From: Candidatus Gastranaerophilales bacterium | GTDB taxonomy: Bacteria; Cyanobacteriota; Vampirovibrionia; Gastranaerophilales; Gastranaerophilaceae | Assembly (NCBI GenBank): GCA_900767135.1 | Contig: CAAFYU010000027.1 | Coordinates: forward strand, 1-39,055 | DNA length: 39,055 nt | Direction: 5' to 3' | Shown: positions 16,986 through 24,575 of the stretch, in pieces | Layout of the letters: each line of letters starts with the position of its first letter | Position numbering within the stretch: the stretch's first letter is position 1 | Translations under genes and position numbers: made by a program | Notes under the pieces: model-generated | The model's input: the letters and a program-made list of their open reading frames with translations, nothing else | Told to the model about the DNA's origin: nothing | Database searches by the model: none

Positions 16986-17822
16986 ATGAGTATACAGACC
17001 GAAAGCGAGAAAATTATGAAATCAGTTAAGGAAGTATCTACAGAATCGAAAATTTTGGACAGATTGAAAAATCATCCGACCTGCTTGGCATTAGCGAAGT
17101 ATCTTTTTGCGGATGAAGAGTTGCAGGAAATGCAGGATTACTCAAATAATGTTTCAATAAGACGTTTGGGGTTTAACGACCACGGGCCTGTTCACATGAG
17201 GCAGGTCGTCGGCAATGCTATTAAGATGTTGAATATTTTGCACGAAGCAGGTATTCAAACCTCCCTTGAACATGAAGAAACAGGGACTTTTGAGGATAGT
17301 ATGTGTGCTGTAATTTTGGCAGGTTTAATGCATGATTTGGGAATGGCAATCGGCAGACAAGGACATGAAGAAATGTCTGTTCTCCTTGCTCAACCGATTA
17401 TTGAAAGAGCTTTAATGCACGTATTCCCTGACAATTTGCATAAGCGTGTAATTATTCGCTCGGTTGCGACAGAGGCGATTATCGGTCACATGTCCTCTAG
17501 AAAAATCCACTCAACCGAGGCTGGAATTATTCTTGTTGCGGACGGTTGCGATATGACAAAGGGCAGAGCAAGAATTCCGCTTGCGATTAACACAACACCT
17601 CGTGTCGGCGATATCCATAAATATTCGGCAAATGCAATTAATCGTATAGGTATTCATCGTGGTGAAAGAAAACCTATTAAAATTGATATCGAAATGTCTG
17701 GCGATGTCGGATTTTTCCAAATTGAAGAAGTGCTTTTGACAAAAATCGACGCAAGTCCCGCAAAACAATATATCGAGCTTTATGCAGGTGTTGTCGGACA
17801 AGACAGAAAATGTTACCTCTAA
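16986..17822 (+). CDS. HD-domain metal-dependent phosphohydrolase
   Basis: Several ATGs are possible (16974, 16986, 17016); none has a strong ribosome site, and 16986 is a compromise giving 278 residues. The HD signature is complete: FNDHGPVHMRQVV (H66/H70), GLMHDLGMA (H116-D117), IIGHMSS and VADGCDMTKG (D186/D189). These residues bind two metals in HD phosphohydrolases. Substrates in the superfamily range from nucleotides to cyclic dinucleotides. No signalling output domain is present, so it may be a stand-alone nucleotidase or a regulator of unknown type. The about 80-residue C-terminal extension looks alpha/beta and has no motif I know. It overlaps the convergent PLP-like gene by 4 bp. Confidence 0.75.
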   Translation: MSIQTESEKIMKSVKEVSTESKILDRLKNHPTCLALAKYLFADEELQEMQDYSNNVSIRRLGFNDHGPVHMRQVVGNAIKMLNILHEAGIQTSLEHEETGTFEDSMCAVILAGLMHDLGMAIGRQGHEEMSVLLAQPIIERALMHVFPDNLHKRVIIRSVATEAIIGHMSSRKIHSTEAGIILVADGCDMTKGRARIPLAINTTPRVGDIHKYSANAINRIGIHRGERKPIKIDIEMSGDVGFFQIEEVLLTKIDASPAKQYIELYAGVVGQDRKCYL

Positions 17823-18613
17823 TTTAGCGGTATTGGTATTAAATATTTATAAAAATCGTATTCGGGAAAGTCTTTTGGTAGGCTTTCCCAATATCTTATA
17901 ATGAGCAGTCCCGATTTTTCCAGTTCGTAGCCGACCTTTTCATCCCTCGTCAAATAAGGATAAACAAAAGGAACGTCAAATTTTGTCAGTTCAAATTTAA
18001 GTTCATTTTTCTCTCTGTATTTTTTGTGGAATTCTTGAAATTTTTCGAGCCGTTTCTCTTTTTCTTTTTCAAAATCAATTTGCGAGAGAAGGTTTTTTGT
18101 GCAATCAGAAATCTTTAAAATTCCCTCGTTATCAAGTCTTGTTTCGTTTTCTACAAGTTCTTCGTAAGATAATCTTGCGGAAAAGTTTTCGTAGGTGAAT
18201 TTTTCTTTAGGAAAATCAATCTCAAATTTTTGGGAAATATTCAATTCTGCACCGTCTTTTACGTTGAAAAATTTCCTGTAAGATTTGAAATCAGCAAGCC
18301 CGACCTCCGGCATGAAAGGATTGTGAGCGTTGTCGACAATGAGATTTTTATATTTTTGACTGAGTTTGAGAACATTTTTTGAGCAAATTCCAAAATAATT
18401 CGGGTAGAGAATAAAATCGTTTTTGCCAAAATTAAAGACAGGCATGAAGTTTTTGTCGATGTGGTAAAAATGAATGTTACAATTTTCCTTGCGTACCGCA
18501 CGAATTACCGTCGGGCAGATATAAAACGGCATAAAAATTTCTTCAATCCCGTAGGCTTTTATAATATATCTCAGGCAATTTCTGCCGAGGTTCAGTTGAA
18601 TTTTATATCTCAT
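17819..18613 (-). CDS. Small DegT-like PLP-dependent protein
   Basis: At 264 residues this is much shorter than a full DegT/DnrJ/EryC1 aminotransferase (about 370), but its N-terminal half follows that fold. LNLGRNCLRYIIKAYG is the substrate-entry helix, FMPFYICPTVIRAV and ILYPNYFGI follow, LIVDNAHNPF puts Asp94 at the PLP pyridine position, and SYRKFFNVKDGAEL places Lys114 where the Schiff-base lysine lies in DegT proteins. The small C-terminal domain is reduced, ending in the conserved-looking YLIPIPLN. Family resemblance suggests an aminotransferase or related PLP enzyme acting on a nucleotide sugar. Whether it is active is uncertain. It is third in a minus-strand run with the DUF4145 and transglycosylase genes, 6 bp apart. 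Confidence 0.6.
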   Translation of the reverse strand: MRYKIQLNLGRNCLRYIIKAYGIEEIFMPFYICPTVIRAVRKENCNIHFYHIDKNFMPVFNFGKNDFILYPNYFGICSKNVLKLSQKYKNLIVDNAHNPFMPEVGLADFKSYRKFFNVKDGAELNISQKFEIDFPKEKFTYENFSARLSYEELVENETRLDNEGILKISDCTKNLLSQIDFEKEKEKRLEKFQEFHKKYREKNELKFELTKFDVPFVYPYLTRDEKVGYELEKSGLLIIRYWESLPKDFPEYDFYKYLIPIPLN

Positions 18614-18619
18614 AATCGC

Positions 18620-19294
18620 CTACAAAATCAGGATTATCGCTAAGGTTATCGTTGCAACTATTGTGGACAAAATCAGTAAAAATTTAAACCAAGAGAATTT
18701 TTTGCCTGTTTGTTTTTTTGTTACACTATATTGTCTTTTGGATTTTACGGGTTTGGGTGGTTTGGTGGAGGTTGAATTTTTTTGTAATTTTTCGGCTTTT
18801 TTAAGTTCTTTTTTCTTTTCGGCAAGGTATTTTTCCTGCAAAGTTTTTGTGCGACTTTTTTTGCCCGTAATCAGCAGTTCTTCATCATAGACAAGATTTT
18901 CCAGTTTCGGATCATAGTCAGGTTGTGTTGTTGCAAAATTAATCGCCGCTTCAAATGCTCTTTGCAAACATTCTAAAGCCGCAATGCCGCTGTTTTTAGA
19001 GGTTTGAGAGTGAGCCGCCTCGTTACCGCTCTTTTTCAAAAAATACAAGTCGTCAAGAAATTCTTTTTCTCTCGGTGAGCCGTGCGACATATCCTTTAAT
19101 GTCGCAAGCATTTCGTCAAAAGTGTCGTCAGGCATACGTTTGTCTTTGAGAACTTTTTTGCAGATATTTTCGGCGAATTTTCTCGTCTGGATTATGCATT
19201 GGTCAAAATACTCGTCACGATAGAGTTTTTCGGCATCCAAGGCTAGTTTAAATAAACTGCTGTCGATTTCTTTTAAAAATTGAAAATTATTCAT
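18620..19294 (-). CDS. DUF4145 domain protein with C-terminal membrane anchor
   Basis: Residues 1-125 resemble the DUF4145 helical domain found in restriction-type HsdR subunits and stand-alone proteins: ALDAEKLYRDEYFDQCIIQTRKFAE, then FLKKSGNEAAHSQ. A Lys/Glu-rich charged linker (about 145-195) follows, and residues 203-224 (FKFLLILSTIVATITLAIILIL) form one membrane helix at the very C-terminus. The layout is that of a tail-anchored protein with its folded domain in the cytoplasm. Its ATG overlaps the stop of the lytic transglycosylase (TAATG), so the two are translationally coupled. A role linked to the envelope is suggested by that alone. The biochemical role of the domain outside restriction systems is unknown. 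Confidence 0.65.
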   Translation of the reverse strand: MNNFQFLKEIDSSLFKLALDAEKLYRDEYFDQCIIQTRKFAENICKKVLKDKRMPDDTFDEMLATLKDMSHGSPREKEFLDDLYFLKKSGNEAAHSQTSKNSGIAALECLQRAFEAAINFATTQPDYDPKLENLVYDEELLITGKKSRTKTLQEKYLAEKKKELKKAEKLQKNSTSTKPPKPVKSKRQYSVTKKQTGKKFSWFKFLLILSTIVATITLAIILIL

Positions 19295-21255
19295 TATTTG
19301 TCGTTACCTGTATAAATCCTCACGTAGTTCCAGTAACTTTTGAAAACTTTTTTGACGTATGTTTTGGTTTCCGGATACGGAATTTGTTCGACGAATTCGT
19401 CTGTGTCGTTGTAGTAAATTTTTTGTTTCCACGAATTTACGGAGCCTATTCCGCCGTTGTATGCTGCGATTGAGGAAACATCCATGCCTGATAACATGCT
19501 TTTCAAAAATGCATAATATGCGTTTCCTAACCTGATATTGTCGTGCGGATTTTTTAGATTAAAAGTAGAAATCCCGTTTTTTGAAGCGATTTCGTTTGCG
19601 GTTGCAGGCATGAGTTGCATTAAGCCGACTGCCCCGACACCACTCTGTGCATTCGGGTTGAAATAGCTTTCTTCCCTTGCGATAGCTTCCATTAAAGGAG
19701 CATTGTTGCCGTATTTTTCGGCATTAATTTTCATATCGTTGTAATAATGTTGAGGGTATACCAAACGCCATCTCATGTCGTACTTGTCGGGTTTTGTTGC
19801 AAGTGCGTCCATGGCATCTCTGGCAGTTACCATAGAGTTGCTGTAGTCGCCTTTTCTATATAAAATCCAACTTTTCAAAAACTCGTCGCCTCGAGAAAAT
19901 TCTTCTAAAATATCGTAATCTTCTAAAGAAATTAAGGTTTCGATTATGGCAGGTTTATGTTTGTACGGGTATTCTACCGGCAATTCCGGAATTTGGGTTG
20001 TGATAGTTGTTCCGTGGTTGTGGTTCATCCGTAAGTATGCACGATAAGCATAGTAGTTGTCGGGATATCTGGCAATTACGCTCCTGTAATAACCCATATA
20101 TCCGCTGTAATCTTGTTTTTTCTCGCAAATCCTGCCCATCCAATACATTACCATTGGCACATATTGTGATTTTTTGAACTTATTTAGGAAATCTCGTCCT
20201 ATTTTTGTTGCCCCGTTCAAGTCGTTTTTGCGAATTGTTTCAAGAAAAATTTGTGATTGTGCGTCTTCTACAAACTCGCTCCTCGGGAAGGCAAGGTAGA
20301 GATTTTTGAAGCATTGCGACTTGTCTGCAGAATTTGCATAAGTGCATTTTACATCCCAAATGTAGTCTTTGCCCTTAGATTTTGCAAAGTTCAGCAATTT
20401 GCTTGCCCCTTCGTATTTTGACGGGTAGAGCAACAGATAGGTGTCGACTGCGTCGTAGACGTCTTGGTTGTCAATGTATTTTGCGTGGTTTTGCAATCCC
20501 CATTCGGTGAGGTATTTTACACGTGGTTTGTTGCCTAGTTTGTAGGCATTTTGAACTTCTATAGCCCACGAGTCTTTAAAATCAACTTTTGACAAGACTT
20601 TTTCAGCTTTTTCATATTCATTAAAAAGGTAATACGATTTTGCCATTAGAAGGTAATCGTCCGAAGAAATTGACTTGTCAAGGCTGAGCCAATTTTCGAT
20701 TACGTTGAGAGCAAGTCTTCCTGTCGGGGCTTTTGTAAGGTAATGTCTGAAGTGATTTTCTACATCAATTTTGCCTGAAAGCGGAAAAATTTTGTCTTTG
20801 GAGTTTTTATATCCGTCCATTAAAAGAATGCCCGAATAATATTCTGCGGCGATTGCAAAATCTGTGTGCGGATAAGATGAAATTATGTTGTCAAAATATT
20901 TTTTTGCTGTGTGCGGGTCGGTTTTTACAAGAGCTTGAGCCGCCATATATTTTGATTTTGGACTTAATTTGTGTTTCGGATAAATTTTGAAAAGAGTTTT
21001 ATATTTTTTTACGGCGGTTTTGTTGTCCTCAATTTTTGCGGCACAATCAGCCTGATGATAAATTGCAATCGGCTTTAGAGGCGAAAAAAAACTTATGCGG
21101 GAAAACAGATAATACGCATTTTGATAATTTTCTTTTTGCACATCAGCGAGAGCTTCTCTATAAATTTTTTCGGTCTTAGCCGGCGGTTGGCTGAGAAATG
21201 CTACTGCAATGCTTGCAAGAACCAAAACGCTCCCTATAATTAAACCCTTTTTCAT
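19294..21255 (-). CDS. Membrane-anchored Slt70-like lytic transglycosylase
   Basis: I prefer ATG 21255, which has GGAAG at the right distance; the ATG at 21267 would be nearly leaderless. The protein is about 653 residues. Residues 2-25 (KKGLIIGSVLVLASIAVAFL) form a signal anchor. A long TPR-like superhelix follows (residues 30-510), as in Slt70. The C-terminal SLT domain has the catalytic Glu near 530 (MEAIAREESYFNP), SGVGAVGLMQLMPATA and SIAAYNGGIGSV. The enzyme cleaves the peptidoglycan glycan strand to 1,6-anhydro products, acting outside the membrane for wall turnover or assembly of envelope machines. A TACAAT -10-like sequence at 21278-21283 lies just upstream. It is coupled to the DUF4145 gene. 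Confidence 0.88.
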   Translation of the reverse strand: MKKGLIIGSVLVLASIAVAFLSQPPAKTEKIYREALADVQKENYQNAYYLFSRISFFSPLKPIAIYHQADCAAKIEDNKTAVKKYKTLFKIYPKHKLSPKSKYMAAQALVKTDPHTAKKYFDNIISSYPHTDFAIAAEYYSGILLMDGYKNSKDKIFPLSGKIDVENHFRHYLTKAPTGRLALNVIENWLSLDKSISSDDYLLMAKSYYLFNEYEKAEKVLSKVDFKDSWAIEVQNAYKLGNKPRVKYLTEWGLQNHAKYIDNQDVYDAVDTYLLLYPSKYEGASKLLNFAKSKGKDYIWDVKCTYANSADKSQCFKNLYLAFPRSEFVEDAQSQIFLETIRKNDLNGATKIGRDFLNKFKKSQYVPMVMYWMGRICEKKQDYSGYMGYYRSVIARYPDNYYAYRAYLRMNHNHGTTITTQIPELPVEYPYKHKPAIIETLISLEDYDILEEFSRGDEFLKSWILYRKGDYSNSMVTARDAMDALATKPDKYDMRWRLVYPQHYYNDMKINAEKYGNNAPLMEAIAREESYFNPNAQSGVGAVGLMQLMPATANEIASKNGISTFNLKNPHDNIRLGNAYYAFLKSMLSGMDVSSIAAYNGGIGSVNSWKQKIYYNDTDEFVEQIPYPETKTYVKKVFKSYWNYVRIYTGNDK

Positions 21256-21318
21256 TTTATCTTCCATAATATTATTGTAGCATGAAAAGATTTTGGGGTG
21301 ATAATCGGTTTTGATATT

Positions 21319-21345
21319 AAAAAAGGCAGGACTTTCGCCCTGCCT
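21319..21345 (-). terminator. Rho-independent terminator of hsp20
   Basis: Read on the minus strand, AGGCAGGGCGAAAGTCCTGCCT forms a 9-bp stem with one mismatch (21324-21345), with a GAAA-type loop, followed directly by five T residues. It lies nine bases after the hsp20 stop codon. Confidence 0.85.
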
Positions 21346-21353
21346 GAAACTTT

Positions 21354-21809
21354 TTATTTAACTGAAAGTTTTTTCTTAGAATCTTTTTCCGTATATTTTT
21401 TAGGTGCATCAATTTTTAATACACCATGTTCCAATTTAGCCTCTGTTTTTTCGACATTGATTTCTTCAGGGAAATAAACGGTTCTTGAGAATTCGCCGTA
21501 TCTGAATTCTGATTTTTTGTAGGCTTTTTCATCTTCGTTGTGTTCTTCTTCTTTTTTAGCATTGATAATGATGTAATTCTTGTCTATATCTATATCTAAA
21601 TCTTCTTTCTTAACTCCTGGGAGTTCAGCTCTTACTTCATAATCTCTGCCCTTGTCAGTAATTTCAACCGGCATAGAGAATTTTTCGACATCTTCCCAGT
21701 AAGCAGCTTCCGGAAAATAACTGTCGAAATGTCTGTTCAAAAGAGAACTGATTTCATCATTTACTGTTCTTATAAAATGTTCCGGTGCTTTTCTAACTAA
21801 AAATTTCAT
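21354..21809 (-). CDS. Small heat-shock protein Hsp20 (IbpA/alpha-crystallin family)
   Basis: Start at ATG 21809 (MKFLVRKAPEHF), which has GGAG eight bases upstream; the longer frame to 21848 has no such site. The 151 residues are normal for the family. The alpha-crystallin domain spans about 45-140: PVEITDKGRDYEVRAELPG at its start, GEFSRTVYFPEEI in the middle and the diagnostic LEHGVLKIDAPKK near the end. It is an ATP-independent holdase that binds unfolding proteins under stress in the cytoplasm. The C-terminal tail lacks an obvious I-x-I motif. It is a single-gene unit ending in a strong terminator. I see no CIRCE element upstream, so regulation by HrcA is not supported. Confidence 0.92.
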   Translation of the reverse strand: MKFLVRKAPEHFIRTVNDEISSLLNRHFDSYFPEAAYWEDVEKFSMPVEITDKGRDYEVRAELPGVKKEDLDIDIDKNYIIINAKKEEEHNEDEKAYKKSEFRYGEFSRTVYFPEEINVEKTEAKLEHGVLKIDAPKKYTEKDSKKKLSVK

Positions 21810-21907
21810 ATTCAACGCTCCTTTCAAGTTGTCTATTACTTTCAACACTTATGTTATAACTCTATTTTACGAATAATTGAGTTTTGTTAACTAAATTTTA
21901 ACAATTA

Positions 21908-22268
21908 CGTTGTGATTGTGAACTGTGTCACTTAATGCGAGGGTGTACTAAAGATATCAGGTGTTGATAATTTTTGCAATGGGTAAGGTGAATATGGTGA
22001 AGAGTGAAGGGTGAGGGTGGACTAAGCGAAAGCGTTTCCACCAAAAAGGCGATAAGGCTATAAGGCGATAGGGCGATAAGTCCGTTACAATGTGAGGTGT
22101 GAAACTGTAGAGTGGGGAAAGCGAAGCGTCCCCACCATTTCAACTCAATGTTTCCTTTGATGTTTGCTCACATTCTTCGCTCATACCTCTGCTCGGGTTC
22201 GTAATGGGTCAAACCCAAATCCGACGATTATGCGATCTTTACGTCGCTTTGCTCCTCAAGATGACATG
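21908..22268. repeat. Intergenic mosaic of dispersed short repeats
   Basis: This gene-free stretch between hsp20 and the ABC-F gene contains segments that recur elsewhere in the window. 21908-21947 matches 38040-38079 at about 33 of 40 bases. 22016-22040 matches 36502-36526 at 23 of 25. 22243-22268 matches 38082-38107 at 24 of 26. It also holds a tandem octamer, four copies of GGCGATAA-like units at 22048-22079, and a 7-bp hairpin GTGGGGA/TCCCCAC (22112-22135). No gene is supported here; short frames through it look like chance. Confidence 0.75.
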
Positions 22269-22296
22269 TACTAACGCTTACGTTCCTCCCCACCAC

Positions 22297-23922
22297 TTAC
22301 TTCACTGCCATTTTGTACAAATCGTTGCGGCGTTTGATGATTGCAGGGTTTGCGAGGTAGTCCTCATATTTGCTGCGGTGGTTGATGTAGCCGTATGGCG
22401 AAATCTCAATTATTCTGTCAGCAACCGTTTGAATGAACTGGTAATCCTGTGATGTAAAAAGCACTGTGCCCGTGTAATCAATCAGGGCGTTGTTGAGGGC
22501 TGTAATTGCCTCCAAATCCAAGTGGTTTGTCGGCTCGTCAAAAATCATTACGTTTGACTCCTCAATCATCATTTTTGCAAGAATACAGCGAACTTTTTCG
22601 CCACCCGAGAGGACTTTTACCTGCTTGTCGGCATCGTCACCCGTGAACAACATTCTGCCCAAATACCCACGTAAAAAGTTTACGTGCTGGTCAGGCGAAT
22701 ACTGGGCAAGCCATTGCATAATGTTTTTGTCGCAGTCGAAATAGAAATTGTTATCCTTCGGAAAATACGAAACCGTTGCCGTGACACCCCAGTTTACACT
22801 TCCTGCGTCAGGTTGAGTTTTGCCTGCGAGTATGTCAAAAAGCGTCGTAATAATCAACGGGTCTTTTGCAATAAATGCAATTTTTTCGCCTTGATAAACT
22901 TCAAAACTGAAATTTTTGAACAACTGTTCTCCATCGATTGATTTTGTGAGTTTTTCGACCGTCAAGACATCTTTTCCAGGGATTTTTTGGTAATTAAACC
23001 TAATTCGAGGGTATTGACGAGAGGACGGCTTGATTTCTTCAAGCGACAATTTGTCGAGCATATTTTTTCTCGAGGTTGCCTGCTTTGCCTTTGAGGCATT
23101 CGCACTAAACCTTGCGATAAACGCTTTCAATTCCTCCATTTTTTCTTCGGTTTTCTTGTTTTGTTCTTCTTTTTGTTTTTGGATTAGGCGACTTGCCTCA
23201 GACCAAAAAGAGTAATTTCCAGTATAAAGTTGAATATTTTTGTAATCAATATCCGCCATGTGGGTGCAAACTCTGTCCAAAAATTTTCTGTCGTGAGAAA
23301 CTACGATAACGAGGTTTGGAAAATCTATCAAAAATTCCTCCAACCAGTTTATAGTGTTCAAATCGAGGTGGTTTGTAGGTTCGTCCAAAAGCAAGATGTC
23401 AGGGTTGCCGAAAAGTGCCTGAGCAAGCAGTACACGCACCTTTTCGCTGCCTGCCAAATCCTTCATTTGTAATTGGTGGAGTTCATCAGGAATTCCCAAT
23501 TCAGAAAGAAGTGAGGCTGCCATAGATTCAGCCTGCCAGCCGTCAAGTTCTGCAAATTCCTCCTCCAAGTGAGCGGCTTTAATGCCGTCTTCGTCGTTAA
23601 AATCAGGCTTTGCGTAAATTTCATCACGAGCCTTCATAACTTCGTAGAGCTTTTTGTGACCCATGATTACCGTTTCGATTACGCTGTAGTCGTCAAATGC
23701 AAAGTGATCTTGCCTCAAAACCGCAATTCTTTGACCTTTTGAAATACTTATTTCGCCTGATGTCGGCTCAAGTTCGCCCGACAAAACTCGCAAAAGCGTA
23801 CTTTTTCCTGCTCCGTTTGCCCCGATAATGCCGTAGCAATTACCCGAAACGAACTTTATACTAACGTTTTCAAAAAGAGTTTGTGAGCCGAACCTCACGG
23901 TCAATTTATTTGTAGTTATCAT
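22297..23922 (-). CDS. ABC-F family ATPase, YbiT-type
   Basis: The 541 residues contain two ABC ATPase domains in one chain with no membrane segments, the ABC-F layout. Domain 1 has Walker A GIIGANGAGKSTLL, the weakened signature LAGSEKVRV and Walker B DILLLDEPTNHLDL. A charged linker at about 240-290 (QKQKEEQNKKTEEKMEELK) is the P-site-tRNA interaction motif region. Domain 2 has a degenerate Walker A (IAFIAKDPLIITTL, no GKS/T), a good signature LSGGEKVRC and Walker B VMIFDEPTNHLDL. Such a degenerate second P-loop is a trait of the YbiT subgroup. ABC-F proteins act on ribosomes in the cytoplasm to rescue or tune translation. The about 70-bp gap upstream also holds an iron-box promoter facing the other way. 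Confidence 0.88.
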   Translation of the reverse strand: MITTNKLTVRFGSQTLFENVSIKFVSGNCYGIIGANGAGKSTLLRVLSGELEPTSGEISISKGQRIAVLRQDHFAFDDYSVIETVIMGHKKLYEVMKARDEIYAKPDFNDEDGIKAAHLEEEFAELDGWQAESMAASLLSELGIPDELHQLQMKDLAGSEKVRVLLAQALFGNPDILLLDEPTNHLDLNTINWLEEFLIDFPNLVIVVSHDRKFLDRVCTHMADIDYKNIQLYTGNYSFWSEASRLIQKQKEEQNKKTEEKMEELKAFIARFSANASKAKQATSRKNMLDKLSLEEIKPSSRQYPRIRFNYQKIPGKDVLTVEKLTKSIDGEQLFKNFSFEVYQGEKIAFIAKDPLIITTLFDILAGKTQPDAGSVNWGVTATVSYFPKDNNFYFDCDKNIMQWLAQYSPDQHVNFLRGYLGRMLFTGDDADKQVKVLSGGEKVRCILAKMMIEESNVMIFDEPTNHLDLEAITALNNALIDYTGTVLFTSQDYQFIQTVADRIIEISPYGYINHRSKYEDYLANPAIIKRRNDLYKMAVK

Positions 23923-23971
23923 AATTTCATCCTATTTATAATCAGCTTTTACTATTTTATCACAAAAATAC

Positions 23972-24025
23972 TTGACAAAATGTAAGGAATGCCTTACAAT
24001 AATTTTGTTAGCTTAGCCTAACAAA
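23972..24025 (+). promoter_or_regulatory. Promoter with two DtxR/IdeR-type operator palindromes
   Basis: TTGACA (23972-23977), a 17-nt spacer and TACAAT (23995-24000) form a near-perfect sigma-70 promoter reading right. TGTAAGGAATGCCTTACA (23981-23998), with 7-bp arms, fills the spacer and overlaps the -10. TTGTTAGCTTAGCCTAACAA (24006-24025), also 7-bp arms, covers the expected start point. The second palindrome and bases just after it fit the DtxR/IdeR 19-bp consensus at about 15-16 positions. Binding of a metal-loaded repressor here would block transcription. A DtxR-family gene lies at 34276. Confidence 0.75.
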
Positions 24026-24149
24026 AAATACGGAGTTAATCTGATTGGTATTTAAGCGACAAACTCCGTAAAACGAAATCCTAACTTATTGTTTATCATA
24101 TTATTAACACTATTTATGCACTTGTTTATTTTGACATAAACAAGTTTTT
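24005..24149 (+). ncRNA. Candidate iron-regulated small RNA
   Basis: Transcription from the iron-box promoter would start near 24005-24008 and end at the terminator at 24121-24149, giving about 145 nt. I find no ORF with a ribosome site within it. An internal 9-bp stem pairs TACGGAGTT (24029-24037) with AACTCCGTA (24062-24070). The layout of promoter, metal-repressor operators, structured non-coding segment and intrinsic terminator is that of RyhB/PrrF-like iron-sparing RNAs, although no sequence likeness is claimed. Alternatively it is the remnant leader of a lost iron-uptake gene. Confidence 0.5.
24121..24149 (+). terminator. Intrinsic terminator between small RNA and TSCPD gene
   Basis: CTTGTTTA and TAAACAAG form a perfect 8-bp stem with an 8-nt loop, followed on the plus strand by TTTTTA. 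On the minus strand no T run follows, so it fits plus-strand termination best, although the hairpin also begins right after the TSCPD gene's stop. Confidence 0.75.
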
Positions 24150-24150
24150 A

Positions 24151-24429
24151 TTATCCCTGAACAGCTTGGCTCTTTTTGTTTTTGTATTCGATTAAGCATT
24201 TTGATAGCTGGTCGGGACAACTTGTCATTTTGCTACCGCATTTAATGCCGCTCAATTTTGAGATAACGTCGTCAATTTTCATCCCCTTAATAAGTGATTT
24301 TATCCCTTGCAAATTTCCGTTGCAACCGCCCAAAAATTGTGCGTCAACGATTGTATCGCCGTCGATTGCAACCTGCATTAGGGCACAACAAACGCCTTCT
24401 GTTTGATATTGTATAACTTCTACGCTCAT
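24151..24429 (-). CDS. TIGR03905-type stand-alone TSCPD domain protein
   Basis: ATG 24429 (MSVEVIQYQTEG) has GGAG six bases upstream; the TTG twelve bases earlier is rejected because it overlaps that site. The 92 residues match the small TSCPD-domain family: TEGVCCALMQVAI, FLGGCNGNLQGI, the central GIKCGSKMTSCPDQL that names the domain, and a short charged C-terminus. TSCPD is otherwise found at the C-terminus of class II ribonucleotide reductases. Stand-alone versions are widespread and of unknown function; the five cysteines suggest metal or Fe-S binding. It is a single gene, divergent from the PHP gene and convergent with the candidate small RNA. Confidence 0.85.
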   Translation of the reverse strand: MSVEVIQYQTEGVCCALMQVAIDGDTIVDAQFLGGCNGNLQGIKSLIKGMKIDDVISKLSGIKCGSKMTSCPDQLSKCLIEYKNKKSQAVQG

Positions 24430-24544
24430 AATTTTCTCCAATCTTTATCGTAGTTGAGGTAAATCTCTCAATGCAAAAATATATTACTATAAAAATGTCA
24501 ATGTTGCGAATTGTTAAATAACTCCGCAAATTTTAAAATTTACG

Positions 24545-24568
24545 TGTTATACTATGAAAAAATGAGGT
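24545..24568 (+). promoter_or_regulatory. Extended -10 promoter and ribosome site of the PHP operon
   Basis: TGTTATACT (24545-24553) is an extended -10 element (TG-N-TATACT), with only a poor -35. GAGGT (24564-24568) lies seven bases before the ATG at 24576 and is a good ribosome site. Confidence 0.5.
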
Positions 24569-24575
24569 CTTTTTT

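Noticed and set aside
21810..21907. CIRCE heat-shock operator upstream of hsp20
   Set aside because: I found no TTAGCACTC-N9-GAGTGCTAA-like inverted repeat in this stretch.
22204..22452. 82-codon frame at the ABC-F 3' end
   Set aside because: It mixes repeat sequence and antisense of the ABC-F gene, with no start signals.
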